From positions 1-32,655 of the forward strand of contig JAIDKG010000066.1 in the NCBI GenBank assembly GCA_029051525.1: a stretch of 32,655 nt of DNA, written 5' to 3'. The position numbers and the translations under genes were made by a program. A model generated the notes under the pieces. The model was not told the DNA's origin. It saw only the letters and a list, made by a program, of their open reading frames with translations, and ran no database searches. Shown here piece after piece: positions 22,172-30,203 of the stretch; position 1 is the stretch's first letter; the number at the start of each line of letters is the position of its first letter. The DNA comes from Muribaculaceae bacterium (GTDB lineage Bacteria; Bacteroidota; Bacteroidia; Bacteroidales; Muribaculaceae).

Positions 22172-22199
22172 GCTCACCCGGAGTGAGCCGATATCGGCT
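22172..22199 (+). other. Overlapping palindromes in the CotH leader
   Basis: GCTCAC (22172-22177) pairs with GTGAGC (22183-22188). The latter overlaps the perfect 14-base palindrome AGCCGATATCGGCT (22186-22199). The two structures exclude each other in RNA, and the position just past the transcription start also suits a repressor site. Confidence 0.5.
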
Positions 22200-22228
22200 T
22201 AACCCAAATACATAACTTACATCTACCA

Positions 22229-24118
22229 ATGAAACGACTCATTTTCCCCCTACTCGGCATGGCCGCAATGGCCGCCCCACTCACAGCCGTGGCCGGCGAA
22301 TGCGACGCAGAGGGGTACCCGCTGCTCTATGTGGCAGGCGATGATCTGAGCGGCTGGCAATTCCGCGATGATTTACGTATGGACCGCGATGCGCTCCTCT
22401 ATACCATCAAACTCTCTTCCCTATCGGGAGAATTCAAGATCAGCAATGATGACTGGACCATCAACTATGGCGTAACCGACGACCCCAATATCCAGCTCGG
22501 TCCCGACCCGATCACCACCCAAGCCGATGGCCCCAATTTCATTGTGGAGCAGCCGCTGCAGAATGTCACCATCACACTGGAGTATGACCCCGACAATAAC
22601 AGATACGCCCGGATGTGGGTCAGCGCCGATGGGGGTATCGTGGTGAATCCCAACCCGGGATACTCGAACACCCTCCCGGTGCTATATATCAATGTATATG
22701 ATGAGAATGGAAAGATCGACAATGAGGTGATCAGTTATTCGCTCGACCATAAGAACTATTTCAGCGGCGAGTATTGGCTCGACGTCAATGGATGCGAGTG
22801 GATGATGGAGCTGGGAGCCGAATCAATCGGATCGGCCGATGAGCCCCTCCCCCTCGAGATCAAGGCCCGTGGCAACTGGACCCGCAAAGGATTCTCGAAG
22901 AAACCCTTCAAACTCAAACTCGGCAAGAAGCAGAGCATGCTCGGCCTGTCGAAGAGCAAACATTTCGCCATCCTGGCTCATGCCGACGACAATTGCGGCT
23001 ATCTCCGCAATTTCACCGGCTTCAATCTCGGCAACCGAATCGGACTCCCCTGGACCCCCTCGCAGCAGCCTGTGGAGGTGGTGATCAATGGCGATTACCG
23101 TGGCCTTTATTTCCTCACAGAGTCGATCCGTATCGACTCCGAACGTATCAACATAACCGAACTCGATGACAACGTGACCGACCCCACCCTCGCATCGGGC
23201 GGCTACCTCATCGAACTCGATAACTACGACGAAGACCCCGCCTCTCAGTTAGTGATGGAGGAGAAAGGGGGATATCCCGGATTTAAGGATCTGCTGCGTG
23301 TGACATTCGATACTCCGGAGGTCTACTCCGACCTGCAGCGCATGTTTATCACCGATCAGTTTACAGCCATCAACGACCTCGTGGGGTCGGCCTCCGATGA
23401 TCTCTGGAGCTATGTAGACCTCGATGATGCAGCCCGCTATTATCTGGTGTGCGAGATCATGTCGCACGTGGAGGCTTACCATGGCAGCACATATATGTTC
23501 CGCGACCGCGGCGAGGATCAGAAGTGGCACTTCTCCCCGCTCTGGGACTTCGGCAACGGATTCGTGGGTCCGAGCAATGGATATATCTACGATAACGCTC
23601 CCTATGGCATGACATGGGTGGGGTCGTTTACACTCAATGAGAAATTCCGCGAGAAGGTGCGCGATACGTGGAAGTGGTTTATGAGCACCGGCTATGACGG
23701 CATCTATGATGATATGCAGACCATCTGCTCTCACCTCGAAAAGGCCGCCGAGGCCGACTATCGCCGCTGGCACGACCAGTGGGTGCCCGATGGCGGACAG
23801 CCGGTGACCGACAACCGCGACCTATCCTCACGGCTCCGCGCCGCCCAAGATAAACTGAAGAGCAAGGTGGAGTGGCTCTCTTCGCAGTTTGGCAACTATG
23901 GCGGCGTATACTCCGAGCCGGAGCGCGACACCACTCCCGCCGCCAAGCTGCCGGAGTATATCACCACCGGTGTGGATCAGATCACATCCATCATCACAGC
24001 CACCGACTCCGAGGCTACACTCTACGACCTCCAGGGTCGTAGCGTAAGCCGCCCCGTGAGCGGCGAAATCTACCTGCTCGTCACCCCTGCGGGATCTACC
24101 AAAATCATGGCGCGCTGA
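22229..24118 (+). CDS. Secreted CotH-family kinase-like protein with T9SS-like tail
   Basis: This 629-residue exported protein has a signal peptide (about 1-22, ending VAG). A beta domain follows (about 30-130: PLLYVAGDDLSGWQF, GEFKISNDDW), reminiscent of SusE/SusF-type starch-binding modules. The CotH domain occupies about 145-540, with the family landmarks EIKARGNWTRKGFSKKPFKL, GDYRGLYFLTESI and WHFSPLWDFGNGF. The C-terminus (TLYDLQGRSVSRPVSGEIYL, then TPAGSTK) is like the sorting tails used by the type IX secretion system. CotH proteins are atypical secreted kinases that phosphorylate proteins. In gut Bacteroidales their targets are unknown. It is a monocistronic unit with its own promoter and terminator. 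Confidence 0.85.
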   Translation: MKRLIFPLLGMAAMAAPLTAVAGECDAEGYPLLYVAGDDLSGWQFRDDLRMDRDALLYTIKLSSLSGEFKISNDDWTINYGVTDDPNIQLGPDPITTQADGPNFIVEQPLQNVTITLEYDPDNNRYARMWVSADGGIVVNPNPGYSNTLPVLYINVYDENGKIDNEVISYSLDHKNYFSGEYWLDVNGCEWMMELGAESIGSADEPLPLEIKARGNWTRKGFSKKPFKLKLGKKQSMLGLSKSKHFAILAHADDNCGYLRNFTGFNLGNRIGLPWTPSQQPVEVVINGDYRGLYFLTESIRIDSERINITELDDNVTDPTLASGGYLIELDNYDEDPASQLVMEEKGGYPGFKDLLRVTFDTPEVYSDLQRMFITDQFTAINDLVGSASDDLWSYVDLDDAARYYLVCEIMSHVEAYHGSTYMFRDRGEDQKWHFSPLWDFGNGFVGPSNGYIYDNAPYGMTWVGSFTLNEKFREKVRDTWKWFMSTGYDGIYDDMQTICSHLEKAAEADYRRWHDQWVPDGGQPVTDNRDLSSRLRAAQDKLKSKVEWLSSQFGNYGGVYSEPERDTTPAAKLPEYITTGVDQITSIITATDSEATLYDLQGRSVSRPVSGEIYLLVTPAGSTKIMAR

Positions 24119-24144
24119 TCCCCCCTCGACTCTCTATAATATAT

Positions 24145-24182
24145 ATAATGCCTGCCTGATCAAAGGGCAGGCATTATTTTTT
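24145..24182 (+). terminator. Intrinsic terminator of the CotH gene
   Basis: AATGCCTGCC (24147-24156) and GGCAGGCATT (24166-24175) form a perfect 10-bp stem, extended by two A-T pairs, with a T run directly after. This is the clearest rho-independent terminator in the window. Confidence 0.9.
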
Positions 24183-24226
24183 TAAAAAAATCCGCTTCAA
24201 AAAGTATGTTTTTCAACATTTTTCGC

Positions 24227-24234
24227 TAACTTTG
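24227..24234 (+). promoter_or_regulatory. -7 box of dapF
   Basis: TAACTTTG matches TAnnTTTG and lies about 100 bases before the dapF start. A clear -33 TTTG is not seen. No known riboswitch is recognisable in the leader. Confidence 0.6.
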
Positions 24235-24332
24235 CGGAATATTTCAGGAAGCAACGCGGAATAGGGCCGTGGGTCTTACTTTTTGACACCGGTCCGGCCG
24301 CTCAGGCTCCCGCCACTATAACCGGCAAATCT

Positions 24333-25253
24333 TTGCGAGATATGAACAAGAAAGATTCCTCACATGTCGAGTTCACAAAGATGCAGGGCGCAGGCAATGA
24401 CTACGTCTACATCAACGGTATCTCCCATTGTCCGGCCAACCTCCCAGAGTTGGCCATCCGGATTGCCGACCGCCATTTCGGCGTAGGAGGCGACGGCCTC
24501 GTAGTCATACTCCCCTCCGACATCGCCGACTTCAGAATGCGCATGTTCAATGCCGACGGCAGCGAAGCCCAGATGTGTGGCAATGCATCACGCTGCGTGG
24601 CGAAATTCCTCCACGACCATAAGCTCACCCGCAAGAATGAAATCACGCTTGAGACCCTCGCGGGTATCAAGACCCTCATCCTGCACCCCGACGCCAATGG
24701 CGAGGTGGAGCGGGTGACGGTAGATATGGGCACTCCGATTCTGACCCCGGAGGAGATTCCGGCATGCCCCACGGCCGTGGGAGCCGATGGCGTGGCCATC
24801 GTAGAGCTGCGCCATGCCGGGCGATATTTCCCGGCCTACGCGGTGAGCATGGGAAATCCCCACGGTGTGATCTTCACCGATTATATCACTGATGAGGATC
24901 TCAATCGGCTCGGCCCAATCTTCGAATGCAGTGCAGCATGGCCTGAAAAGGCAAATATCGAATTTGCCAAAGTCATAGATTCCCACACGGTCGAGATGAG
25001 GGTCTGGGAACGAGGTTCGGGCGAGACGCTCGCCTGCGGCACCGGAGCCTGCGCCACGGCAGTGGCCGGCATACTCACCGGCCGACTGAAAAGCCCCGTA
25101 GAGGTCAGACTCAGAGGAGGCTCGCTCTCCATCGACTGGCCATCACCTACCGCCACCGTAAAGATGACCGGACCGGCAGCTACAGTGGCCGAAGGGCGAT
25201 ACCGATTGCCTCACGATTTAGCCTCACTCCCGGATCCACCACGACAACGATAA
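24333..25253 (+). CDS. dapF: Diaminopimelate epimerase
   Basis: This 306-residue enzyme converts LL- to meso-diaminopimelate without a cofactor, supplying lysine and peptidoglycan synthesis. Both catalytic cysteines are visible: C82 in QMCGNASRCVA and C235 in TLACGTGACATAVAG. The N-terminal FTKMQGAGNDYVYING and the HFGVGGDGLVV segments are standard for DapF. The start could be 24333 or the Met at 24342. dapL follows 462 bases later on the same strand. Two adjacent steps of the aminotransferase route are therefore encoded together, although the long gap suggests separate control. Confidence 0.97.
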   Translation: MRDMNKKDSSHVEFTKMQGAGNDYVYINGISHCPANLPELAIRIADRHFGVGGDGLVVILPSDIADFRMRMFNADGSEAQMCGNASRCVAKFLHDHKLTRKNEITLETLAGIKTLILHPDANGEVERVTVDMGTPILTPEEIPACPTAVGADGVAIVELRHAGRYFPAYAVSMGNPHGVIFTDYITDEDLNRLGPIFECSAAWPEKANIEFAKVIDSHTVEMRVWERGSGETLACGTGACATAVAGILTGRLKSPVEVRLRGGSLSIDWPSPTATVKMTGPAATVAEGRYRLPHDLASLPDPPRQR

Positions 25254-25654
25254 ACCGGAACCTTCCCCACCCATCTCCGCTCCACGGCAGTAGCCACCCC
25301 CCTTCACTCGGGGATTAACGCCGACTGCAACTGCACACACACAGAGAGAGCGAGCTACTGACTGAGAGAAAGTCCCGGTTTGCTGATTGATAGCGGCAGC
25401 GCGTAATTTTCTTTACCGCTGCGCCACATCCTCCCTCCCCCCCCACCGATGCTATCAATCACCCTACCCTTTTTGGTAAGTATGAAAAACTCCGATCACC
25501 TCCCCGCCCCACCCCGGCCATTCTTACAAATGCCGGCAACGATACCGCCAGGGGGGCACAGGAAGATAAGAGAGAGGTGACTCACACAAAGCGACTCCGG
25601 CTATCATCATCATCACCACCATTGAAGCATGACGATTGCAGCAGAGTCAGATTG
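25254..25654. other. Non-coding spacer between dapF and dapL
   Basis: No credible gene is seen. The spacer has C-rich low-complexity stretches (a C/T run near 25430-25445). It also has a distant perfect inverted repeat, TGATTGATAGC (25384-25394) against GCTATCAATCA (25451-25461), with a nested GCAGCG/CGCTGC (25396-25401, 25417-25422). That would make a stem-loop of about 78 bases. No T run or TAnnTTTG box accompanies it. Confidence 0.5.
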
Positions 25655-25710
25655 TATAGGTTCAGATTGTATAGGTTCAGTTTTTATAGGTTCATAATTT
25701 TATAGGTTCA
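25655..25710 (+). repeat. Four phased copies of TATAGGTTCA before dapL
   Basis: TATAGGTTCA occurs exactly at 25655, 25670, 25685 and 25701, at spacings of 15, 15 and 16 bases. The last copy ends 5 bases before the dapL ATG at 25716. The array thus occupies the place where the promoter and ribosome-binding region should be. It may be a multi-site operator or a tandem repeat able to change length. Confidence 0.85.
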
Positions 25711-25715
25711 TAAAA

Positions 25716-26948
25716 ATGTATATCGCCAATCAGAATTTCGCCCGCCTCCCGGAGTCATATCTCTTTTCGGAGGTGGCACGAAAGATAAAAGAATATAAAG
25801 CGGCTTCGCCCCATGTCGATGTGATTCGCATGGATATCGGCGATGTGTCGCTTCCCCTCCCCGCTTGTGTGGTGGAAGCGATGGTAAAGGCCGCACAAGA
25901 GATGGGACGGAGCGCCACATTCCATGGCTACGGTCCGGAGCAGGGCTACCCCTTCCTGCGCGAAGCGGTGGCAGAATACGACTACCGCGCCCGAGGCATA
26001 GATTGCATCGAGGCCGACGATATCTTCATCTCGGATGGTGCCAAATCCGACCTGGCCAATCTCGGCGACATCTTCGGGCAGAATCTGCGTCCGGCTGTGG
26101 TCACCCCGGCCTATCCGGTATATATCGACTCCAACGTGCTCTCGGGTCGAGGCGGCACACTTCAGAACGGCAGATGGAGTGGCATCACCTATCTCCCGGC
26201 CACCCCGCAACACGACTTTGCCCCCTCTCTCCCGGCCGAAGGTGTGAGCGCCGATGTGATCTACCTCTGTTATCCCAACAATCCCACCGGCGCCGTGATT
26301 ACCATGGAGCGCCTGCGCCAATGGGTGGAATATGCACGCAGCCACGGCGCTCTGATTATCTTCGACTCCGCCTATGAGGCATATATCTCCACCCCGGGCA
26401 TACCCCATTCGATCTATGAGGTAGAGGGAGCCGATGAGGTGGCCATCGAAGTGCGCAGCTTCTCGAAGACGGCCGGGTTTACCGGTGTGAGATGCGGATA
26501 TACGGTGGTGCCGCGCCGGCTGAAGTTTACTTTTGTGGATGGCACAGCTGCCAATCTCAACCGGATGTGGAGCCGCCGACAGTGCACGAAGTTTAATGGC
26601 GTGGGCTATGTGGTGCAACGTGCCGCAGAGGCACTCTATACTCCCGAGGGTCGGGAGGCGATACGCGAAAATGTGGGCTACTACATGCGCAATGCCGCAA
26701 TGCTGCGCACCACACTTCTTGCCACCGGTGCCGAAGTGTCGGGAGGCCTGGATGCACCATATGTATGGTTCCGCCCCGCCGAAGAGGGCGATTCCTGGAC
26801 ACTATTCGAGCGTATGCTACATCGCCACTCCATCAGCTCTACACCGGGAGTGGGATTCGGCCGCGAGGGTGAGGGATGGTTGCGCCTCACCGGCTTCAAC
26901 ACCGAGCAACTCACCATCCAAGCCTGCGACCGATTACGACAGCCATAG
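25716..26948 (+). CDS. dapL: LL-diaminopimelate aminotransferase
   Basis: This 410-residue PLP enzyme makes LL-diaminopimelate from tetrahydrodipicolinate and glutamate, bypassing the succinylase steps. The PLP lysine is K251 in RSFSKTAGFTG. Other family marks are the N-terminal NFARLPESYLF, the IRMDIGDVSLPLP segment, GYGPEQGYPFLREA, ISDGAKSDLANLGDIF and LCYPNNPTGAV. The length matches DapL enzymes. Its product is the substrate of the dapF enzyme encoded upstream. The start follows the four TATAGGTTCA repeats; no Shine-Dalgarno sequence is evident. Confidence 0.96.
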   Translation: MYIANQNFARLPESYLFSEVARKIKEYKAASPHVDVIRMDIGDVSLPLPACVVEAMVKAAQEMGRSATFHGYGPEQGYPFLREAVAEYDYRARGIDCIEADDIFISDGAKSDLANLGDIFGQNLRPAVVTPAYPVYIDSNVLSGRGGTLQNGRWSGITYLPATPQHDFAPSLPAEGVSADVIYLCYPNNPTGAVITMERLRQWVEYARSHGALIIFDSAYEAYISTPGIPHSIYEVEGADEVAIEVRSFSKTAGFTGVRCGYTVVPRRLKFTFVDGTAANLNRMWSRRQCTKFNGVGYVVQRAAEALYTPEGREAIRENVGYYMRNAAMLRTTLLATGAEVSGGLDAPYVWFRPAEEGDSWTLFERMLHRHSISSTPGVGFGREGEGWLRLTGFNTEQLTIQACDRLRQP

Positions 26949-27124
26949 ACTCCCCGCCACCCTCCGATGGCACCTGCTCCTCTCCTCCTCTTCTACTCCT
27001 CTCCATTCTCTCCTCCATCACATAAAAGATAACGAATTTAACCACATAATCACCTCCCGATGCGGCCCAAGGCCACTCCCCGGCCCGGGCCGCATCAAGG
27101 AGGCTCAACAAGAGACTAAAACCG
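26949..27124 (+). other. dapL-glnN spacer: pyrimidine tract and leader hairpin
   Basis: A C/T-rich tract with few purines covers about 26970-27017. Downstream, GATGCGGCCC (27059-27068) and GGGCCGCATC (27087-27096) form a perfect 10-bp GC-rich stem with an inner GGCC/GGCC pair. It is followed directly by AAGGAGG (27097-27103), 21 bases before the glnN ATG. The hairpin lacks a T run. It is likely to affect glnN mRNA translation or stability. Confidence 0.55.
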
Positions 27125-29311
27125 ATGTCAGATCTTAGATTCAAAAGTGTAGAAGTGGCTTCAAGCCGCAAACCGGTGAAGGTGGATATCCCCGCCGAGA
27201 GAGTCGACAAGTATTACGGCGAGAAGGTATTCAACCGCCAGAAGATGTTCGAGTATCTCCCCAAGGATACCTACACCGCACTCGTCGACGCCATCGACAA
27301 CAAGAAGCCCCTCTCGCGCAAACTCGCCGACAGTGTGGCCGAAGGCATGAAGCGCTGGGCTATCGACTGCGGCGCACGCCACTACACCCACTGGTTCCAC
27401 CCGCTGACCGACGGCACTGCCGAGAAGCACGACGCCTTCATCGACCACGACGGAAAGGGTGGAGTGGTTGAGGAATTCAGCGGCAAACTCCTTGTGCAGC
27501 AGGAGCCCGACGCCTCTTCATTCCCCAACGGCGGCATACGCAACACCTTCGAGGCTCGCGGCTATTCGGCATGGGATATCTCATCTCCGGCCTTCATCAC
27601 CGACGGCACCCTCTGTATCCCCACCGTATTCATCTCCTATACCGGTGAAAGCCTCGACTATAAGACCCCGCTGCTGAAGGCGCTCAATGCCGTCGACAAG
27701 GCTGCCACCCGTGTGGCACGTCTCTTCGACCCGGAGGTGAAGCACGTCAACAGCTATCTGGGCTGGGAGCAGGAGTATTTCCTCGTCGATGAGGCCCTCT
27801 ATGCAGCCCGCCCCGACCTGGTGATGACAGGGCGCACTCTGATGGGACACGAGTCGGCCAAGAACCAGCAGCTCGAAGACCATTACTTCGGTGCCATCCC
27901 CAGCCGCGTGGAGGCCTTTATGCTCGAACTTGAGCTGGAGTGCCACCGCCTGGGCATACCTGCCAAGACCCGCCACAATGAGGTAGCCCCCAACCAGTTT
28001 GAGCTCGCCCCGATCTATGAGGAGACCAATCTGGCCAACGACCACAACCTCCTGCTCATGTCGCTGATGAATGAGGTGGCACGCCGCCACAACTTCCGCG
28101 TGCTGCTCCACGAGAAACCCTTCGCAGGCATCAACGGTTCGGGCAAACACAACAACTGGAGCCTCGGCACCGACACCGGCGTGCTCCTCTTCGCCCCCGG
28201 CAAGAACCCGGAGCAGAATCTGCAGTTTATCACTTTCGTGGCCAATGTAATGGCCGCCGTGCATAAGCACAATGCCCTGATGAAGGCCACTATCATCTCG
28301 GCCACCAACCAGCACCGCCTCGGCGCCAACGAGGCTCCGCCGGCAATCATCTCTATGTTCCTCGGCACTCAGCTGAGCCGCATCCTCGACGAGCTCGAGA
28401 AGGAGACCACCGACGAGATTGTGCTCGAAGGTAAAGAGAAGATGTCGCTCGAGATCAGCCAGATTCCTACTCTATCGATCGACAATACCGACCGCAACCG
28501 CACAAGCCCCTTCGCCTTCACCGGCAATCGCTTCGAGTATCGCGCCGTAGGTTCGAGCGCCAATTGCGCCGCTGCCATGATCGCACTCAATGCCGCTGTG
28601 GCCGACCAGCTCAATCAGTTTGCCGATGCCGTTGATAAGATGATGGCAGAGGGTAAGACTCGCGATGAGGCAGTGCTCAGCGAGGTGCGCCGACTCGTGC
28701 GCGAGTCGCGTCCCATTCATTTCGACGGCAATGGCTACAGCGAGGAGTGGAAGCAGGAGGCCGCCCGCCGCGGACTCGATGTGGAGACTTCGGCCCCGCT
28801 GATGTACGACGCCTACCAGCGTCCGGAGACCGTGGAGATGTTTGCCCGCACAGGTGTTTTCACTCAGAAGGAACTTGAGGCCCGCAATGAGGTGAAGTGG
28901 GAGATGTACACCAAGAAAATCCAGATCGAATCGCGTGTGCTCGGCGACCTGGCTATCAACCATGTCATACCCGCAGCCACTCGCTATCAGAGTCTGCTGC
29001 TCGACAATGTGTATAAGATCAAGCAGCTCTTCAAGGGCGACAAGGCCGATACAATCGCACGCCAGGATATGCACTCCATCGAACAGATGGCCGACCATAT
29101 GGCCACCATCAAGAGCACCGTGGAGCAGATGGTCGATGCCCGTCGCCAGGCCAACCGCATCACCGACGAGCGCACCAAGGCCATAGCCTACCATGACCAG
29201 GTATTCCCCCTCATGGAGGATATCCGCTACCATATCGACAAACTCGAACTCATGGTCGACAACGAAATCTGGCCCCTCCCCAAATACCGCGAGCTCCTCT
29301 TCATCCGCTAA
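27125..29311 (+). CDS. glnN: Glutamine synthetase type III
   Basis: This 728-residue cytoplasmic enzyme makes glutamine from glutamate, ammonium and ATP. Length and N-terminus (RFKSVEVASSRKPVKVDIPA, VFNRQKMFEYLPKDTY) fit the long type III class of Bacteroidetes, not the 450-470-residue type I. Active-site segments are present: EQEYFLVDEALY, ELECHRLGIPAKTRHNEVAP, NQFELAPIYEE, KPFAGINGSGKHNNWSLGTD and NRTSPFAFTGNRFEYRAVGS. The C-terminal helical extension typical of the class runs from about residue 560. It stands alone, with a stable leader hairpin upstream and a hairpin after the stop, and no ammonium transporter or PII gene nearby. Confidence 0.97.
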   Translation: MSDLRFKSVEVASSRKPVKVDIPAERVDKYYGEKVFNRQKMFEYLPKDTYTALVDAIDNKKPLSRKLADSVAEGMKRWAIDCGARHYTHWFHPLTDGTAEKHDAFIDHDGKGGVVEEFSGKLLVQQEPDASSFPNGGIRNTFEARGYSAWDISSPAFITDGTLCIPTVFISYTGESLDYKTPLLKALNAVDKAATRVARLFDPEVKHVNSYLGWEQEYFLVDEALYAARPDLVMTGRTLMGHESAKNQQLEDHYFGAIPSRVEAFMLELELECHRLGIPAKTRHNEVAPNQFELAPIYEETNLANDHNLLLMSLMNEVARRHNFRVLLHEKPFAGINGSGKHNNWSLGTDTGVLLFAPGKNPEQNLQFITFVANVMAAVHKHNALMKATIISATNQHRLGANEAPPAIISMFLGTQLSRILDELEKETTDEIVLEGKEKMSLEISQIPTLSIDNTDRNRTSPFAFTGNRFEYRAVGSSANCAAAMIALNAAVADQLNQFADAVDKMMAEGKTRDEAVLSEVRRLVRESRPIHFDGNGYSEEWKQEAARRGLDVETSAPLMYDAYQRPETVEMFARTGVFTQKELEARNEVKWEMYTKKIQIESRVLGDLAINHVIPAATRYQSLLLDNVYKIKQLFKGDKADTIARQDMHSIEQMADHMATIKSTVEQMVDARRQANRITDERTKAIAYHDQVFPLMEDIRYHIDKLELMVDNEIWPLPKYRELLFIR

Positions 29312-29375
29312 TCCGGATTCTCCCCGGCGCGGCTCCGCCATCTCCCCGGATGGCGCCCCGCCTCCCAAATAATCC

Positions 29376-29416
29376 GAGCCCCCGACCCGACCCTCTACCG
29401 GCCGGCGCGGGGGCTC
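29376..29416 (+). terminator. Hairpin after glnN
   Basis: GAGCCCCCG (29376-29384) pairs perfectly with CGGGGGCTC (29408-29416), followed by CGCTATTATC with only a weak T content. It is the likely glnN terminator. A 12-base direct repeat (TATTATCACGGT at 29420 and 29435) lies just beyond. Confidence 0.55.
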
Positions 29417-29464
29417 CGCTATTATCACGGTCTTTATTATCACGGTAGCACAAAGGCATACAGC

Positions 29465-29485
29465 CTTAGAGCACGCTCTTAGTAT
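29465..29485 (-). repeat. Degenerate 3' end of the dispersed repeat
   Basis: TTAGAGCACGCTCTTAGTAT resembles the reverse complement of the element's 3' end (TTAGAGCGCGTTCCTTAAAA), at roughly 15 of 20 positions. It also forms a small AGAGC/GCTCT palindrome. This is probably an old, decayed copy. Confidence 0.4.
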
Positions 29486-29580
29486 CTTCTGCGCGTCAAG
29501 GCGTCAGCCACTGCGACAGAGCGAACCCTCCCCCCTATCAAAACGTTAAATAAGCAAAAATCAATTAAACACTCATTATT

Positions 29581-30162
29581 ATGAAATCACCTCTTGTATT
29601 CACCTCCGGTCTGCGGCGCTTCGCATGGTTGCCTATCGTCACCGGACTCATCTGCATAGGCCTCGGCATATGGTGCCTCTGTTCGCCTATGGACTCTCTC
29701 GTAATATTCGCCTACGTATTCGCCGGTTGCCTCTGCGCCGCCGGACTCATCAACGTCAGTCTCGCCCTCGGCAACGCCTCCGTAGGCTGGAGCTGGGGAT
29801 GGACTCTGGCCCTCGGCATACTCGAAGGGATCTGCGGCATATGGCTCTTCACACTCCCTGCTCCGGTGGTGACCACCGCCTTCATCTTCTTCATAGGCAT
29901 CTGGATCATCGTGGCCGCCATCAATGCCCTCTGCGAATCATTTGTACTCTCGGCCCACTCCGTGGCCTGGACCGTATTCTCTGTGCTCTTGCTGCTCGCC
30001 ACGATCGTGCTCGCCTTCATGTTTATCACCAACCCCATCACCGGCGGCGTAGCCGTATGGCTCTGGATCGGCCTCTCCCTGATTTTCTTCGGCGCCTACC
30101 GCCTCGGCTTCGGCATCCGCATGCAACAATACGCCCGCGCCATCGACCACAAATACTCCTGA
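29581..30162 (+). CDS. HdeD-like multi-spanning membrane protein (DUF308)
   Basis: This 193-residue inner-membrane protein has six predicted hydrophobic helices, in pairs separated by short polar turns. It shows the HdeD/DUF308 pattern: LPIVTGLICIGLGIWCLCSP, ILEGICGIWLFTLPAPVVTT and FITNPITGGVAVWLWIGLSL. Members of this family are linked to acid resistance in Escherichia coli, but the biochemical role is not established, and here it is only a family assignment. It appears to be a single-gene unit. The 3' end of the gene is followed within 20 bases by a decayed copy of the dispersed repeat's end. Confidence 0.85.
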   Translation: MKSPLVFTSGLRRFAWLPIVTGLICIGLGIWCLCSPMDSLVIFAYVFAGCLCAAGLINVSLALGNASVGWSWGWTLALGILEGICGIWLFTLPAPVVTTAFIFFIGIWIIVAAINALCESFVLSAHSVAWTVFSVLLLLATIVLAFMFITNPITGGVAVWLWIGLSLIFFGAYRLGFGIRMQQYARAIDHKYS

Positions 30163-30177
30163 CTTTTGTATCGTTAT

Positions 30178-30203
30178 CTGAAATTTTAAGACACGCGCGC
30201 TAA
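30178..30203 (+). repeat. Degenerate 3' end of the dispersed repeat
   Basis: GAAATTTTAAGACACGCGC followed by GCTAA matches the element's terminal sequence with three changes. The body of the element upstream is absent. It marks the boundary between the GC-rich core genes and the AT-richer accessory DNA to the right. Confidence 0.65.

Noticed and set aside
21100..22230. Invertible promoter next to the tyrosine recombinase
   Set aside because: I compared the upstream and downstream flanks for matching inverted repeats and found none.
24240..24332. Lysine riboswitch or other known leader before dapF
   Set aside because: The leader of about 95 bases is too short for a lysine riboswitch and shows none of its conserved helices.
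25655..25710. Short CRISPR-like array
   Set aside because: The repeat is only 10 bases with 5-6 base spacers, and there are no cas genes. It is a tandem repeat, not a CRISPR array.
28472..29443. A 323-codon frame antisense to glnN
   Set aside because: It lies opposite an unmistakable glutamine synthetase and has the His/Gly/Val-rich composition of antisense frames. No start signals are seen.
29420..29446. Direct repeat TATTATCACGGT twice, 15 bases apart
   Set aside because: Only two copies in a spacer after a terminator, with no promoter nearby. Noted in the terminator entry but too weak for a claim.
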